Source: Bacteroidaceae bacterium (GTDB lineage: Bacteria > Bacteroidota > Bacteroidia > Bacteroidales > Bacteroidaceae). Taken from it: a DNA stretch of 64,000 bases. The notes under the pieces are model-generated. The model did not search any database. It saw only the letters and a list, made by a program, of their open reading frames with translations, and was not told the origin of the DNA. Below are positions 56,261 to 64,000 of the stretch, piece by piece (the stretch's first letter is position 1; every line of letters starts with the position of its first letter). Position numbers and translations under genes: made by a program. The DNA lies in NCBI GenBank assembly GCA_902362375.1, contig CABIVS010000011.1, forward strand, positions 124,001-188,000, given 5' to 3'.

Positions 56261-56290
56261 AAAAGCAGAAGATTCTGTCTTCTGCTTTTA
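56261..56290 (+). terminator. Terminator of the RRM gene
   Basis: AAAAGCAGAAGA pairs with TCTTCTGCTTTT, loop 5, then TATTT. Confidence 0.8.
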
Positions 56291-56605
56291 TTTAAAAACT
56301 GTTTCCGTTTCATGATTTAACGGAGGAATCTCTACTGAATAGGGAGGACGAAAAATCATTTTACATTTAAGTTCTGCTAATTCTGGCTCTTCTATGCAAA
56401 ATTAGGAATTTCTAATCCTGTACTTTCCATTCTGAAAATAGATTTATTAGGCTTTTTTGTAATACAATACTCCTGAAATAGTCAGGAGCAAATAGTTTAA
56501 TAAATTATCCAATAAGGTAAATCGTTAGTGGCAGGCTAGTATTGAGTACTTGGATAAAGTATACTCACTTCTGTCTATCTGTTTTGCCCATACAAAATAA
56601 AACAT
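56291..56605. other. Gene-free region
   Basis: 315 bases before the nitronate monooxygenase gene. I see no gene, consensus promoter or strong hairpin. Confidence 0.4.
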
Positions 56606-57679
56606 ATGAAATCGTTCTTTATAGGAAATATTGAAATTAAAACACCTGTTATACAAGGTGGAATGGGAGTAGGAATCTCACTGTCCGGTTTGGCATCTGC
56701 AGTAGCAAATGAAGGCGGAGTAGGGGTTATATCATGTGCGGGTTTAGGATTGTTATACCCCAAAGGAAAGGGCACCTATCCGGAGAAATGTATAAGCGGA
56801 CTGAGAGAGGAAATTCGCAAGGCACGTACAAAAACAAAAGGTATAATCGGAGTAAACGTCATGGTTGCCTTATCTAATTATGCCGATATGGTGCGTACTG
56901 CGATTGAGGAAGAGATTGACGTGGTATTTTCAGGTGCGGGACTTCCGCTCGATTTGCCATCATACCTGCCCTCGGGAAGTGTTACAAAATTGGTTCCTAT
57001 CGTATCTTCTTCAAGAGCAGCGAAAATTATTTGTGACAAGTGGCAAAAGAACTATAACTATCTGCCCGATGCAATCGTGGTAGAAGGACCTAAAGCCGGT
57101 GGGCATTTAGGATTTAAAAAGGAACAAATACAGGATCAGCATTATGCTTTGGAAGCATTGATTCCGGAAGTGGTAATGATTGCATCCAGCTATAAAGAAC
57201 AGAAACAAATTCCGGTGATTGCAGCCGGAGGGATTTCAACAGGTGAGGATATAGCGCATTTTATGGAACTGGGAGCTTCAGGTGTGCAGATGGGAAGCAT
57301 TTTTGTAACTACTCTTGAATGTGATGCTTCAGAAACATTTAAAGAAGTATATATTCATTCCAAATCTGAAGATGTTCTTATTATTGAAAGTCCTGTCGGG
57401 ATGCCGGGACGGGCTATTGATGGAGAATTTATTCACAATGTGAATAATGGTTTGGAGAGACCTAAGAACTGTTCGTTCCATTGTATCAAGACCTGTGACT
57501 ACACAAAAAGTCCCTACTGCATTATCAAGGCTTTATATAATGCAGCTAGAGGAAATATGAAAAAAGGATATGCATTTGCCGGTAGCAATGCCTTTCTCGC
57601 AGAAAAGATTAGTAGCGTAAAAGAAGTAATGGCTACATTGGAACGCGAGTTTTTCTTGGCAACCCATAAACTGGCTTAA
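56606..57679 (+). CDS. Nitronate monooxygenase (NMO/2-nitropropane dioxygenase family)
   Basis: 357 residues. TIM-barrel FMN enzyme: start TPVIQGGMGVGISLSGLASAVA, VNVMVAL, EGPKAGGHLGF with the catalytic-type His (about 168), IPVIAAGGISTGEDIAHFM and GASGVQMGSIFVTT for phosphate binding. It oxidises alkyl nitronates or related substrates; some homologues are FabK-type enoyl reductases, so substrate is open. A Cys-containing C-terminal segment (HCIKTCDYTKSPYC) is unusual and may bind a metal. Confidence 0.87.
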   Translation: MKSFFIGNIEIKTPVIQGGMGVGISLSGLASAVANEGGVGVISCAGLGLLYPKGKGTYPEKCISGLREEIRKARTKTKGIIGVNVMVALSNYADMVRTAIEEEIDVVFSGAGLPLDLPSYLPSGSVTKLVPIVSSSRAAKIICDKWQKNYNYLPDAIVVEGPKAGGHLGFKKEQIQDQHYALEALIPEVVMIASSYKEQKQIPVIAAGGISTGEDIAHFMELGASGVQMGSIFVTTLECDASETFKEVYIHSKSEDVLIIESPVGMPGRAIDGEFIHNVNNGLERPKNCSFHCIKTCDYTKSPYCIIKALYNAARGNMKKGYAFAGSNAFLAEKISSVKEVMATLEREFFLATHKLA

Positions 57680-57772
57680 TTAGGAGGACTTTGCATTTCC
57701 ATTCCGGATTTGTTTGCGTCTTTCAATCTATAAAAACAAAATCGCTGTTTCAATACAGTATAAATAACAATT

Positions 57773-58897
57773 ATGACATTTAAAGAATTAAATATAACCG
57801 AACCGATTTTAAAAGCTATTGAAGAAAAAGGATATGCCGTACCCACTCCTATACAAGAGAAAGCAATTCCGCCTGCATTAGCAAAAAGGGATATACTGGG
57901 CTGTGCGCAGACGGGAACCGGGAAGACTGCTTCATTTGCAATCCCTATTATCCAGCATTTGCAGATGAATAAAGAGCTGACGAAACGTCAGGGAATTAAA
58001 GCTTTGATCTTGACACCTACCCGTGAACTTGCATTGCAGATCAGTGAATGTATTAACGACTATGCCAAATATACCCGGGTACGTCACGGAGTTATCTTCG
58101 GAGGAGTGAATCAGCGCCCGCAAGTGGATATGTTACACAAAGGAATTGATATTCTCGTTGCTACCCCCGGACGTTTACTCGACTTGATGAATCAGGGGCA
58201 TGTACATTTAGATAGTATCCGGCATTTCGTACTTGATGAAGCAGACCGTATGCTTGATATGGGATTTATTCACGATATCAAACGGATATTACCAAAACTT
58301 CCGAAAGAAAAGCAGACTTTGTTTTTCTCGGCTACAATGCCTGATACGATTATTTCTCTAACTAACTCTCTGTTGAAGAATCCTGTGCGAATCAGTATAA
58401 CTCCGAAATCATCGACTGTGGATTCTATTGAGCAGATGGTCTATTTTGTAGAGAAAAAGGAGAAGAGCCAGTTGTTGATTTCGATTTTACAGAAGTCGGA
58501 AGATCAATCGGTACTGGTATTCTCACGTACGAAGCATAATGCGGATAAGATCGTCAAAATATTGGGCAAGGCAGGGATTGGCAGTCAGGCTATTCATGGA
58601 AATAAAAGTCAGGCGGCACGACAGTCGGCATTGGGCAATTTTAAGTCCGGGAAAACACGTGTGATGATCGCTACTGATATTGCTGCCAGAGGTATTGATA
58701 TCAATGAGCTACCTTTGGTGATTAACTATGATCTTCCCGATGTACCGGAAACGTATGTCCATCGTATCGGACGTACCGGAAGAGCTGGAAACACTGGGAC
58801 GGCACTTACATTCTGTTCGCAGGAAGAGCGTAAGCTGATTAATGATATTCAGAAATTGACAGGAAAAAAACTGAATAAAGCTGATTATGTAATCTAG
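57773..58897 (+). CDS. DEAD-box RNA helicase, RhlE type
   Basis: 374 residues. Q motif VPTPIQEKAIP, motif I AQTGTGKT, Ia PTRELALQI, Ib TPGRL, II DEAD, III SAT, IV VFSRTKH, V ARGIDI, VI HRIGRTGRAG. Short C-terminus (ends about 25 residues after the core), so no long basic tail. Unwinds short RNA duplexes. 57 bases before the CSD gene, likely one transcript. Confidence 0.93.
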   Translation: MTFKELNITEPILKAIEEKGYAVPTPIQEKAIPPALAKRDILGCAQTGTGKTASFAIPIIQHLQMNKELTKRQGIKALILTPTRELALQISECINDYAKYTRVRHGVIFGGVNQRPQVDMLHKGIDILVATPGRLLDLMNQGHVHLDSIRHFVLDEADRMLDMGFIHDIKRILPKLPKEKQTLFFSATMPDTIISLTNSLLKNPVRISITPKSSTVDSIEQMVYFVEKKEKSQLLISILQKSEDQSVLVFSRTKHNADKIVKILGKAGIGSQAIHGNKSQAARQSALGNFKSGKTRVMIATDIAARGIDINELPLVINYDLPDVPETYVHRIGRTGRAGNTGTALTFCSQEERKLINDIQKLTGKKLNKADYVI

Positions 58898-58953
58898 AGA
58901 TCGGTTTTATTGCATTATTCATTCATATCTAGTATAAATAAAAAATAAGTTCT

Positions 58954-59439
58954 ATGGCAAAATCCATGACAGTTGGTAAACGTGAAAATGAAAAGAAGAG
59001 ACTCGCTAAGCGGGAAGAGAAACAAAAAAGAAAAGAAGACAGGAAGTCATCTAACAGGGGCAGTAGCCTTGATGATATGATTGCTTATGTAGACGAGAAC
59101 GGGATGATTACTTCAACTCCTCCGGCAAATAATACAAAGAGAGAAGAAATTAATGCCGAGGAAATCATTATTGCCACTCCTAAAAAGGGAAAAGAGGAAC
59201 CGGTTATTTTAAGAGGAAGAGTCGAATTCTTTAATACATCAAAAGGATATGGCTTTATTAAAGATCTTTCTGGTGTTGAGAAGTATTTTTTTCATGTGAA
59301 CAATGTGGTTACCGCAATTTCGGAGAATGACATTGTGACGTTTGATCTGGAACGTGGACAAAAAGGGATGAATGCAATTAATATTTGTCTGGAAAATAAA
59401 CTGAAACCGGAAGATACGGTTAAAGCCGATCCTGTATAA
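58954..59439 (+). CDS. Cold-shock-domain protein with basic N-terminal extension
   Basis: 161 residues. About 1-85 are Lys/Arg/Glu-rich and disordered (RENEKKRLAKREEKQKRK). CSD about 88-150 with RNP1-like GRVEFFNTSKGYGFIK and RNP2-like KYFFHVNNV. Binds single-stranded nucleic acid; the extension may add RNA affinity. Neighbours RhlE, suggesting joint RNA remodelling. Confidence 0.9.
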   Translation: MAKSMTVGKRENEKKRLAKREEKQKRKEDRKSSNRGSSLDDMIAYVDENGMITSTPPANNTKREEINAEEIIIATPKKGKEEPVILRGRVEFFNTSKGYGFIKDLSGVEKYFFHVNNVVTAISENDIVTFDLERGQKGMNAINICLENKLKPEDTVKADPV

Positions 59440-59499
59440 AAACATGGATTTATATTCTGCTTGTGTAATCGTGTATAAACAAAGATATTTAATTGATAT

Positions 59500-59706
59500 A
59501 TGAAAAAAGGTAATGTAATGCGTGAGTTTGTTTCTTCCAGCCAAGTGATGGAGAATGCAATCAAAGAGTATAAAAAAAGTGTAGGTAAGGTAGTATTGGT
59601 TGCCATTACTCCACGAACTACCATTGAACTTCCTGCGCATTTAACCCAGGCAGAAATAGACGCTCGAGTAGAGGTTTATAAAAAACTACATAGTTCAAAA
59701 GTGTAG
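59500..59706 (+). CDS. Small hypothetical protein after the CSD gene
   Basis: 68 residues (ATG 59500; ATG 59518 possible). Amphipathic helix (SSQVMENAIKEYKKSVG), a strand (KVVLVAITPRTTIELP) and a second helix (LTQAEIDARVEVYKKL). Good ribosome site position 60 bases after the CSD stop, and a terminator follows. Unknown function; probably part of the same unit. Confidence 0.7.
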   Translation: MKKGNVMREFVSSSQVMENAIKEYKKSVGKVVLVAITPRTTIELPAHLTQAEIDARVEVYKKLHSSKV

Positions 59707-59745
59707 CTGCTTGTACTACGGAAGTCGGTGCAAAATGGACAAGAC

Positions 59746-59782
59746 AAAAATCCCTTGAATTTTTAAAGTTCAAGGGATTTTT
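59746..59782 (+). terminator. Terminator of the helicase-CSD unit
   Basis: AAAAATCCCTTGAA pairs with TTCAAGGGATTTTT, loop about 9. Confidence 0.8.
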
Positions 59783-59933
59783 GTTATTGGTCTATTGGCG
59801 TGTCTTGAATTGACGGGGAGCCATGTCCCCTATGCTGTTCAATGATTCTCACAATATTGTTCCATTGGTATTGACTTAGATATTCCATTTCTATAACTTA
59901 CTTGTTTTCTTCCTTTTCTTATGGATTGAATAT

Positions 59934-59983
59934 GTTAAAACTTCTGCAATTTGAGATACATTTGCTTGCAGAAGTGTTTTAAC
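59934..59983 (+). promoter_or_regulatory. -7 box flanked by inverted repeats (candidate operator)
   Basis: GTTAAAACTTCTGCAA (59934-59949) and TTGCAGAAGTGTTTTAAC (59966-59983) are inverted copies, apart from a two-base insertion. Between them lies TACATTTG (59957-59964), a consensus -7 box, 44 bases before the gene at 60009. Confidence 0.6.
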
Positions 59984-60008
59984 CCCGTATTCATCAAAAG
60001 ACAGTTGT

Positions 60009-60719
60009 ATGTATATTCAGAAGATTCTATTAGTAGTGACGGGAACTGGGACTTATGCGAATAGTAGCCTGGCAACCGGATTATGGCTTAGTGAGTTTAC
60101 TCACATCTATCATTGTGCCGAAGAAAGAGGATATGAAATGACGATAGCCAGTCCCGAAGGAGGAAATACGCCTGTTGATCCTGAGAGTTTAAAAACAGTC
60201 GTTCTGGATAAGATATCCAGGGAGTATTGGGAGAATCCTGAGTTCAGAGAAATGCTGCGTCATGCCAAAAAACTGGATGATGTTCGGGAGCAGCTATTCG
60301 ATTGTATTTATTTGGCTGGCGGACACGGAACCATGTACGACTTTCCGGATAATGCCGTTTTGCAGGCAATCATTACGGAACATGATGAAAACAACAAGCT
60401 AGTGGCTGCAATCTGTCATGGAGTATGCGGACTGTTGAATGTCAAATCATCCAATGGTGAATATCTGATTAAAGGCAAAGAAATAACAGGGTTCAGTTGG
60501 CTGGAAGAAAGCCTTGCCAATCGGAAGAAAGAAGTTCCTTTCAATCTTGAAGCATCACTCAAAGCGAGAGGGGCCAACTATCAAAAGGCATTGATACCTA
60601 TGACCTCAAAAGTAATTGTTGACAATAATCTGGTGACGGGACAAAATCCGTTTAGCTCTAAAGAAATGGCGGAGGTTGTGCTGCAACAGTTGCATGAGAG
60701 GGAGATGACAGACCAGTGA
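60009..60719 (+). CDS. DJ-1/PfpI-family protein (Hsp31-like)
   Basis: 236 residues, the Hsp31-like subclass length. Landmarks: ILLVVTGTGTYANSS, TIASPEGGNTPVDPES, DCIYLAGGHGTMYDF and the nucleophile elbow AAICHGVCGL (Cys about 138 and neighbour His). The family has glyoxalase-III, deglycase or chaperone roles; which applies is open. Co-directional with the nitroreductase 30 bases on, behind a -7 box in a palindrome. Likely a stress pair. Confidence 0.88.
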   Translation: MYIQKILLVVTGTGTYANSSLATGLWLSEFTHIYHCAEERGYEMTIASPEGGNTPVDPESLKTVVLDKISREYWENPEFREMLRHAKKLDDVREQLFDCIYLAGGHGTMYDFPDNAVLQAIITEHDENNKLVAAICHGVCGLLNVKSSNGEYLIKGKEITGFSWLEESLANRKKEVPFNLEASLKARGANYQKALIPMTSKVIVDNNLVTGQNPFSSKEMAEVVLQQLHEREMTDQ

Positions 60720-60749
60720 AAGAATGAGATATCTATAAAATATAAACTA

Positions 60750-61490
60750 ATGATTAAGCCTATGAATTTAGATGAAGTACTCCAGTATCGCCGCTCTGTG
60801 CGTGTGTATGATAAAATGAAACCGATAGATACGGAGAAGGTGAAACATTGTCTGGAACTGGCAACACTAGCTCCCAACAGTTCGAATATGCAGTTGTGGG
60901 AATTCTATCACATCACACAGCCTGAACTGTTGGCGAAAGTTTCGAGAGCCTGCCTCGACCAGAAATCGACTGCCACTGCACCGGAAGTGGTGGTTTTCGT
61001 GGTCCGCCGGGATGTCTACAGGAAGCGTGCGCGGTTTGTACTCGACTTTGAACGGGATAACATTCATCGCAACAGCCCGAAAGAACGTCAGGCAAAACGA
61101 ATCAAAGACCGTGAATTGTATTACGGAATATTAATGCCATTTGTGTATGCCCGCTTCTTGGGGCTTCTGGGGCTGTTCAGGAAGCTGTTGGCTAATATTA
61201 TCAGCATTTTCCGTCCGATGATGCTCGAAGTGTCCGAGAATGATATGCGTGTGGTTGCCCATAAGTCCTGTGCGCTTGCTGCCCAGACATTTATGATTGC
61301 GATGGCGAACGAAGGGTATGATACTTGTCCATTGGAGGGGCTGGACAGCCGCCGGTTAAAAAGAGTGCTGAAGCTACCGCATGGTGCCGAAATAAATATG
61401 GTTATCCCCTGCGGAATACGGGATGGGAATAAAGGTATTTGGGGTGAACGGTGCAGAGTGCCGTTTGATGAAGTTTATCGAAAGATTTAA
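60750..61490 (+). CDS. Nitroreductase-family flavoprotein
   Basis: 246 residues. Typical start NLDEVLQYRRSVRVYD and LATLAPNSSNMQLWEF for FMN binding, GYDTCPLEGLDSRRLKRVL and VIPCGIRDG. A hydrophobic insert (about 125-150, GILMPFVYARFLGLLGLF) is longer than in NfsB-type enzymes. FMN-dependent NAD(P)H reduction of nitro or quinone compounds is expected. 30 bases after the DJ-1 gene, probably co-transcribed. Confidence 0.9.
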   Translation: MIKPMNLDEVLQYRRSVRVYDKMKPIDTEKVKHCLELATLAPNSSNMQLWEFYHITQPELLAKVSRACLDQKSTATAPEVVVFVVRRDVYRKRARFVLDFERDNIHRNSPKERQAKRIKDRELYYGILMPFVYARFLGLLGLFRKLLANIISIFRPMMLEVSENDMRVVAHKSCALAAQTFMIAMANEGYDTCPLEGLDSRRLKRVLKLPHGAEINMVIPCGIRDGNKGIWGERCRVPFDEVYRKI

Positions 61491-61583
61491 TATCCAATCA
61501 GCACTCTTTATCAGCAACTGTTTGCTTTCCTGTTTCTTTACTTTCGTTATCTTTGCCGCAGCTATTTAAATACCTTTATTTAT

Positions 61584-61679
61584 ATGAATAAATTGATATT
61601 CGTCCGTGACGAGAATTGCATAAAATGTGGGAAATGTGCTAAAGTATGTCCCGCCTGCATCTTGATTCCTTCTTCTTGA
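61584..61679 (+). pseudogene. Truncated 4Fe-4S ferredoxin domain
   Basis: MNKLIFVRDENCIKCGKCAK then VCPACIL and a TGA after 31 codons. The CxxCxxCxxxCP pattern is the first 4Fe-4S motif of the ferredoxin-nitroreductase fusions of Bacteroides, but the second motif and the nitroreductase part are absent. Confidence 0.6.
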
Positions 61680-61743
61680 TTTTCGAAGTGCTGACGAACT
61701 GTACTTACCTGCAAATAAGCAATTATCATAATTGAAATGATTT

Positions 61744-61776
61744 CACTAGTGTCCCAATTTTAATGGGACACTAGTG
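61744..61776. repeat. Perfect palindrome, 13-base arms
   Basis: CACTAGTGTCCCA (61744-61756), 7-base spacer, TGGGACACTAGTG (61764-61776). No T run on either side. Could terminate the MFS gene or be an insertion scar. Confidence 0.7.
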
Positions 61777-61833
61777 TCTTGTCTCATATTCTGACAGATT
61801 ATAATGGTCAATGCTTATATTATATAAGAACGA

Positions 61834-63447
61834 CTACACTGACTGGATTCCTGTATTACCCTTAGTTCGGACTATATGTTTGATACTCCTCCGAACAGTA
61901 CTCCACTTCGGGAATATCGCAAATGGTCGTACAGGTCCATAGCTGGCGAGTATAATCAAGAGCGATACTAATGCCGTGATAAGCAGCCAACCGTAGATTT
62001 CTTTCATAGAGACAACGAGAGCCTGCGTCTGCACCATTCCATAAAGTTGACCGATAGGCACATGGTCTATGGCAGGATTGAAATCTACGATATTTGAACT
62101 GAGTAGTGAAGCGTTTTTAGCCATTGTATGTCTTAGGAATTCCCCAATAAGTGCCGGCCCGAGTGTCGCTCCCATAACCGCTCCTGTGAATCCGTTGATG
62201 GTAAGGGCCTGTGGAAATACCTGAAATGGAAGTCCGCTCTGTACAATTGAGGTAAGGAAAACAATGGAGATTATCACGGATGCGGCACCACGAAAAAACA
62301 GCGGAATGAAAAGCATCTCTTTCTCAATGCCATAATCTATGAAGAAATAGAAACAGGCAAGGTAACAGGCAGCAAGGACAAATGCTATTGCCGCCATGGT
62401 CTTGTACCTCCATTTACGTAGTGCGAAGGTGAAATATGTGAACGCACACCCGGCGATGATTCCAGCGAAAACATACCAGTTCAAGTCGATCAGATTGGTT
62501 TCATCAAATCCGAGTATATTTGCTGCATAACTGTGTTCAAACACATGTTCAGTGGCAATCAGGGTGAAGAAAACGAGGTAGATGCCCGTTGCTCGTATCA
62601 CGTTGTGGTTTCTCATCGCCCTGAATGATATGTAGGGATGGTGAAGGAATGTGGCTCTCCACAGGTTTATGCCGAGACAGGCAAGCCCGATAACTGTTGC
62701 ACCTCTTATCTCCGTGGCATCCCACCAGTCATAGAAATTGCCATAGACGCAGATGAAAGTAAAACAAAGCATGAATCCCGCCCATAAGATTGCGCCTATC
62801 CAGTCGATGCCGAGCAAAGGAATGAACATTGGCCCGCGTACAGGCTTCACTAATATCATAACCAGCAGTACCATTAGGGCGAGCAGTCCGGTCATAATCC
62901 AGTGCATATATTCCCATTGCGAGAAGAATATAATATAGACGGTGGTGATACCGTTCAATTGTATTACGCTGTCAACTATTATATAGACGTAGCAAAAGAA
63001 TATCGCCATGTCACGTACAGGAGTCAGCCATAACTGTATTGTGGAGTTACAGGCAAGTGTGGCCTGCATCCTGAACCATCCCGCCACGAAACAAGTGCCG
63101 ACAAGCAACGGTACACTTGTTGTGTGGGCACATATAATATTGGCAACTATCAGGACTATACCTGAAGTAACCAACTGGGTTCGGGTAGAGAAACGGAACT
63201 TGATGCGGAACATGACGGCAAAATTGATGGCCAACCCCATCAGTGAGGCATAGCCTGCCATGAGAATATCCTCTTGCATAAGTGCCGTAGTACCTACCAT
63301 GTCAGATGCGGCGGCAAGATAAACTCCGCTTGAGAACTGGATTATCAGTACAAAAAGAATAAACAGATACGGCTTTAGCTGTCGTGGAATGAAATTGGGA
63401 ACATCCGGAATGTCGAATGGTCCCTGTGGAACGTGCCAGTCTGCCAT
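61834..63447 (-). CDS. MFS drug exporter, DHA2 (EmrB) type
   Basis: 537 residues, 14 predicted membrane helices (for example LFILFVLIIQFSSGVYLAA, IVLIVANIICAH, WIGAILWAGFMLCFTFICVYG). Cytoplasmic N-terminus MADWHVPQGPFDIPD. The EmrA-like adaptor is encoded 1 base upstream. Inner-membrane proton antiporter, likely for drugs or bile-like compounds. The usual TolC gene of the trio may lie beyond the window. Confidence 0.87.
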   Translation of the reverse strand: MADWHVPQGPFDIPDVPNFIPRQLKPYLFILFVLIIQFSSGVYLAAASDMVGTTALMQEDILMAGYASLMGLAINFAVMFRIKFRFSTRTQLVTSGIVLIVANIICAHTTSVPLLVGTCFVAGWFRMQATLACNSTIQLWLTPVRDMAIFFCYVYIIVDSVIQLNGITTVYIIFFSQWEYMHWIMTGLLALMVLLVMILVKPVRGPMFIPLLGIDWIGAILWAGFMLCFTFICVYGNFYDWWDATEIRGATVIGLACLGINLWRATFLHHPYISFRAMRNHNVIRATGIYLVFFTLIATEHVFEHSYAANILGFDETNLIDLNWYVFAGIIAGCAFTYFTFALRKWRYKTMAAIAFVLAACYLACFYFFIDYGIEKEMLFIPLFFRGAASVIISIVFLTSIVQSGLPFQVFPQALTINGFTGAVMGATLGPALIGEFLRHTMAKNASLLSSNIVDFNPAIDHVPIGQLYGMVQTQALVVSMKEIYGWLLITALVSLLIILASYGPVRPFAIFPKWSTVRRSIKHIVRTKGNTGIQSV

Positions 63448-63448
63448 A

Positions 63449-64000
63449 TCAATACTTTACGTAACATTCAACATTCATACCAGTACGGAGCCGTTCCATA
63501 TCTTCCGGCTTGTTGTCTTCCGTAAATTCAATCCTTACGGGTATTCGCTGACGCACCTTTACGAAATTTCCGGCTGAATTGTCCTGCGGGATCAGTGAAA
63601 GTGAAGCACCGGTAGCTGTAGAGATTGATCGGATATTTCCGTTGAAAAGAACTCCCGGGATAGCATCCACCCTTATTTCCACCTTACTTCCGGGAACTAT
63701 GTGGTGGAGTTGAGTTTCCTTATAGTTGGCGGCAACCCACACGTCGCCTGATTCAATAATATCAAGCAGTGTTTGGCCCGGTTGTACGAGTTGACCGACC
63801 TGTATCTCCTTACGTGAAGTGTAGCCGTTGCACGGGGCGGTAATTATAGTGTAGCTGAGATTAAGTTCTGCAGTTTCAAGGAGAGCTTTGGCAAGTTCAA
63901 TTCCTGCTTCTGACTGCGATATGCGTTGACGGTTGACATCGACGACTGATGAGGTTGCCGAACGTTGCCTCACAAGCATTTCGTATCGGGCTTTTTTTAC
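63449..64000 (-). CDS. EmrA/HlyD-family adaptor (partial)
   Basis: C-terminal 183 residues; the frame is open to the window end. HlyD pattern: coiled-coil part SVVDVNRQRISQSEAGIELAKALLETAELNL, lipoyl half ITAPCNGYTSRKEIQVGQLVQPGQTLLDI, and beta-barrel VRIEFTEDN and RLRTGMNVECYVKY. Membrane-fusion protein of the EmrAB-type exporter. Confidence 0.88.
   Translation of the reverse strand, partial: VKKARYEMLVRQRSATSSVVDVNRQRISQSEAGIELAKALLETAELNLSYTIITAPCNGYTSRKEIQVGQLVQPGQTLLDIIESGDVWVAANYKETQLHHIVPGSKVEIRVDAIPGVLFNGNIRSISTATGASLSLIPQDNSAGNFVKVRQRIPVRIEFTEDNKPEDMERLRTGMNVECYVKY

Larger units (their letters stand above)
61491..61833. other. Gene-poor region with ferredoxin remnant and palindrome
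   Basis: 343 bases. It holds a 31-codon ferredoxin-like fragment (61584-61679) and a perfect 13-bp-arm palindrome (61744-61776). Nothing else definite. Confidence 0.6.

Overview
The window is typical Bacteroides chromosome, most like the thetaiotaomicron/ovatus group, although the species cannot be fixed by eye. The evidence is the Bacteroides -7 promoter box TAnnTTTG in front of many genes, several Bacteroidetes-specific families (DUF4476, DUF3836, DUF3575, BspA-like leucine-rich-repeat lipoproteins, Mfa/Fim fimbrillins), a Ser-type sulfatase, an rplS promoter with TTTG-N20-TTACTTTG, and many SPII lipoprotein signals.

Layout. 1-1770: a sulfatase, cut by the window edge and broken by a nonsense codon in its signal peptide. 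1989-7912: an S1-domain protein (CvfB type), two secreted proteins behind a promoter with a G9 tract in its spacer, an AsmA-like/GT51 transglycosylase and a DUF3836 protein. 8051-15043: a methionine sulfoxide reductase MsrA-MsrB fusion and a five-gene MacAB-TolC-like exporter operon. 15223-16827: ROK kinase and rplS, separated by a striking 22-bp-pitch array of four palindromes. 16983-21643: a 5'-nucleotidase split over two genes and a GH3/serine-hydrolase fusion. 21731-28944: an envelope pair, a CoA-disulfide-reductase/rhodanese/TusA/DsrE fusion with a MarR gene, an NtrC-type regulator and an aspartokinase-like pseudokinase. 29163-33979: a MATE remnant, a TIGR02757 protein, BspA-like and small lipoproteins and a TPR membrane regulator.

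34172-39279 is an AT-rich defence island: Vsr repair endonuclease, a C5-cytosine methyltransferase overlapping an EcoRII-type endonuclease (expected site CCWGG), and a protein that looks like an EVE (modified-base reader) domain joined to a PD-(D/E)xK nuclease.

39593-55359 is a fimbrial locus and the most interesting part. A tyrosine recombinase is followed by a 1.27-kb segment bounded by perfect 28-bp inverted repeats (40889-40916 and 42127-42154). The segment carries an AraC-family regulator that, as drawn, points away from the fimbrial operon and has no recognisable promoter. A good fixed promoter (40847-40877) lies just outside the left repeat and points inward. Inversion would put araC behind that promoter and co-directional with the operon. 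The proposed system is a recombinase-controlled ON/OFF switch that flips the regulator gene itself. Downstream are a major fimbrillin, an internal terminator-like hairpin, an Mfa2/FimB-like anchor, three fimbrillin-like subunits and one short protein that end in related DUF1566-like domains, a DUF3575 protein, a large OmpA-like lipoprotein, an HU protein and a small membrane protein.

55952-59706 is an RNA-remodelling (cold-shock-like) group: RRM protein, RhlE helicase and cold-shock-domain protein, with a nitronate monooxygenase. 60009-64000 holds a DJ-1/PfpI protein, a nitroreductase, a ferredoxin-domain remnant and the EmrB/EmrA-type exporter pair, cut by the window end. I saw no rRNA, tRNA, CRISPR array or intact insertion sequence.
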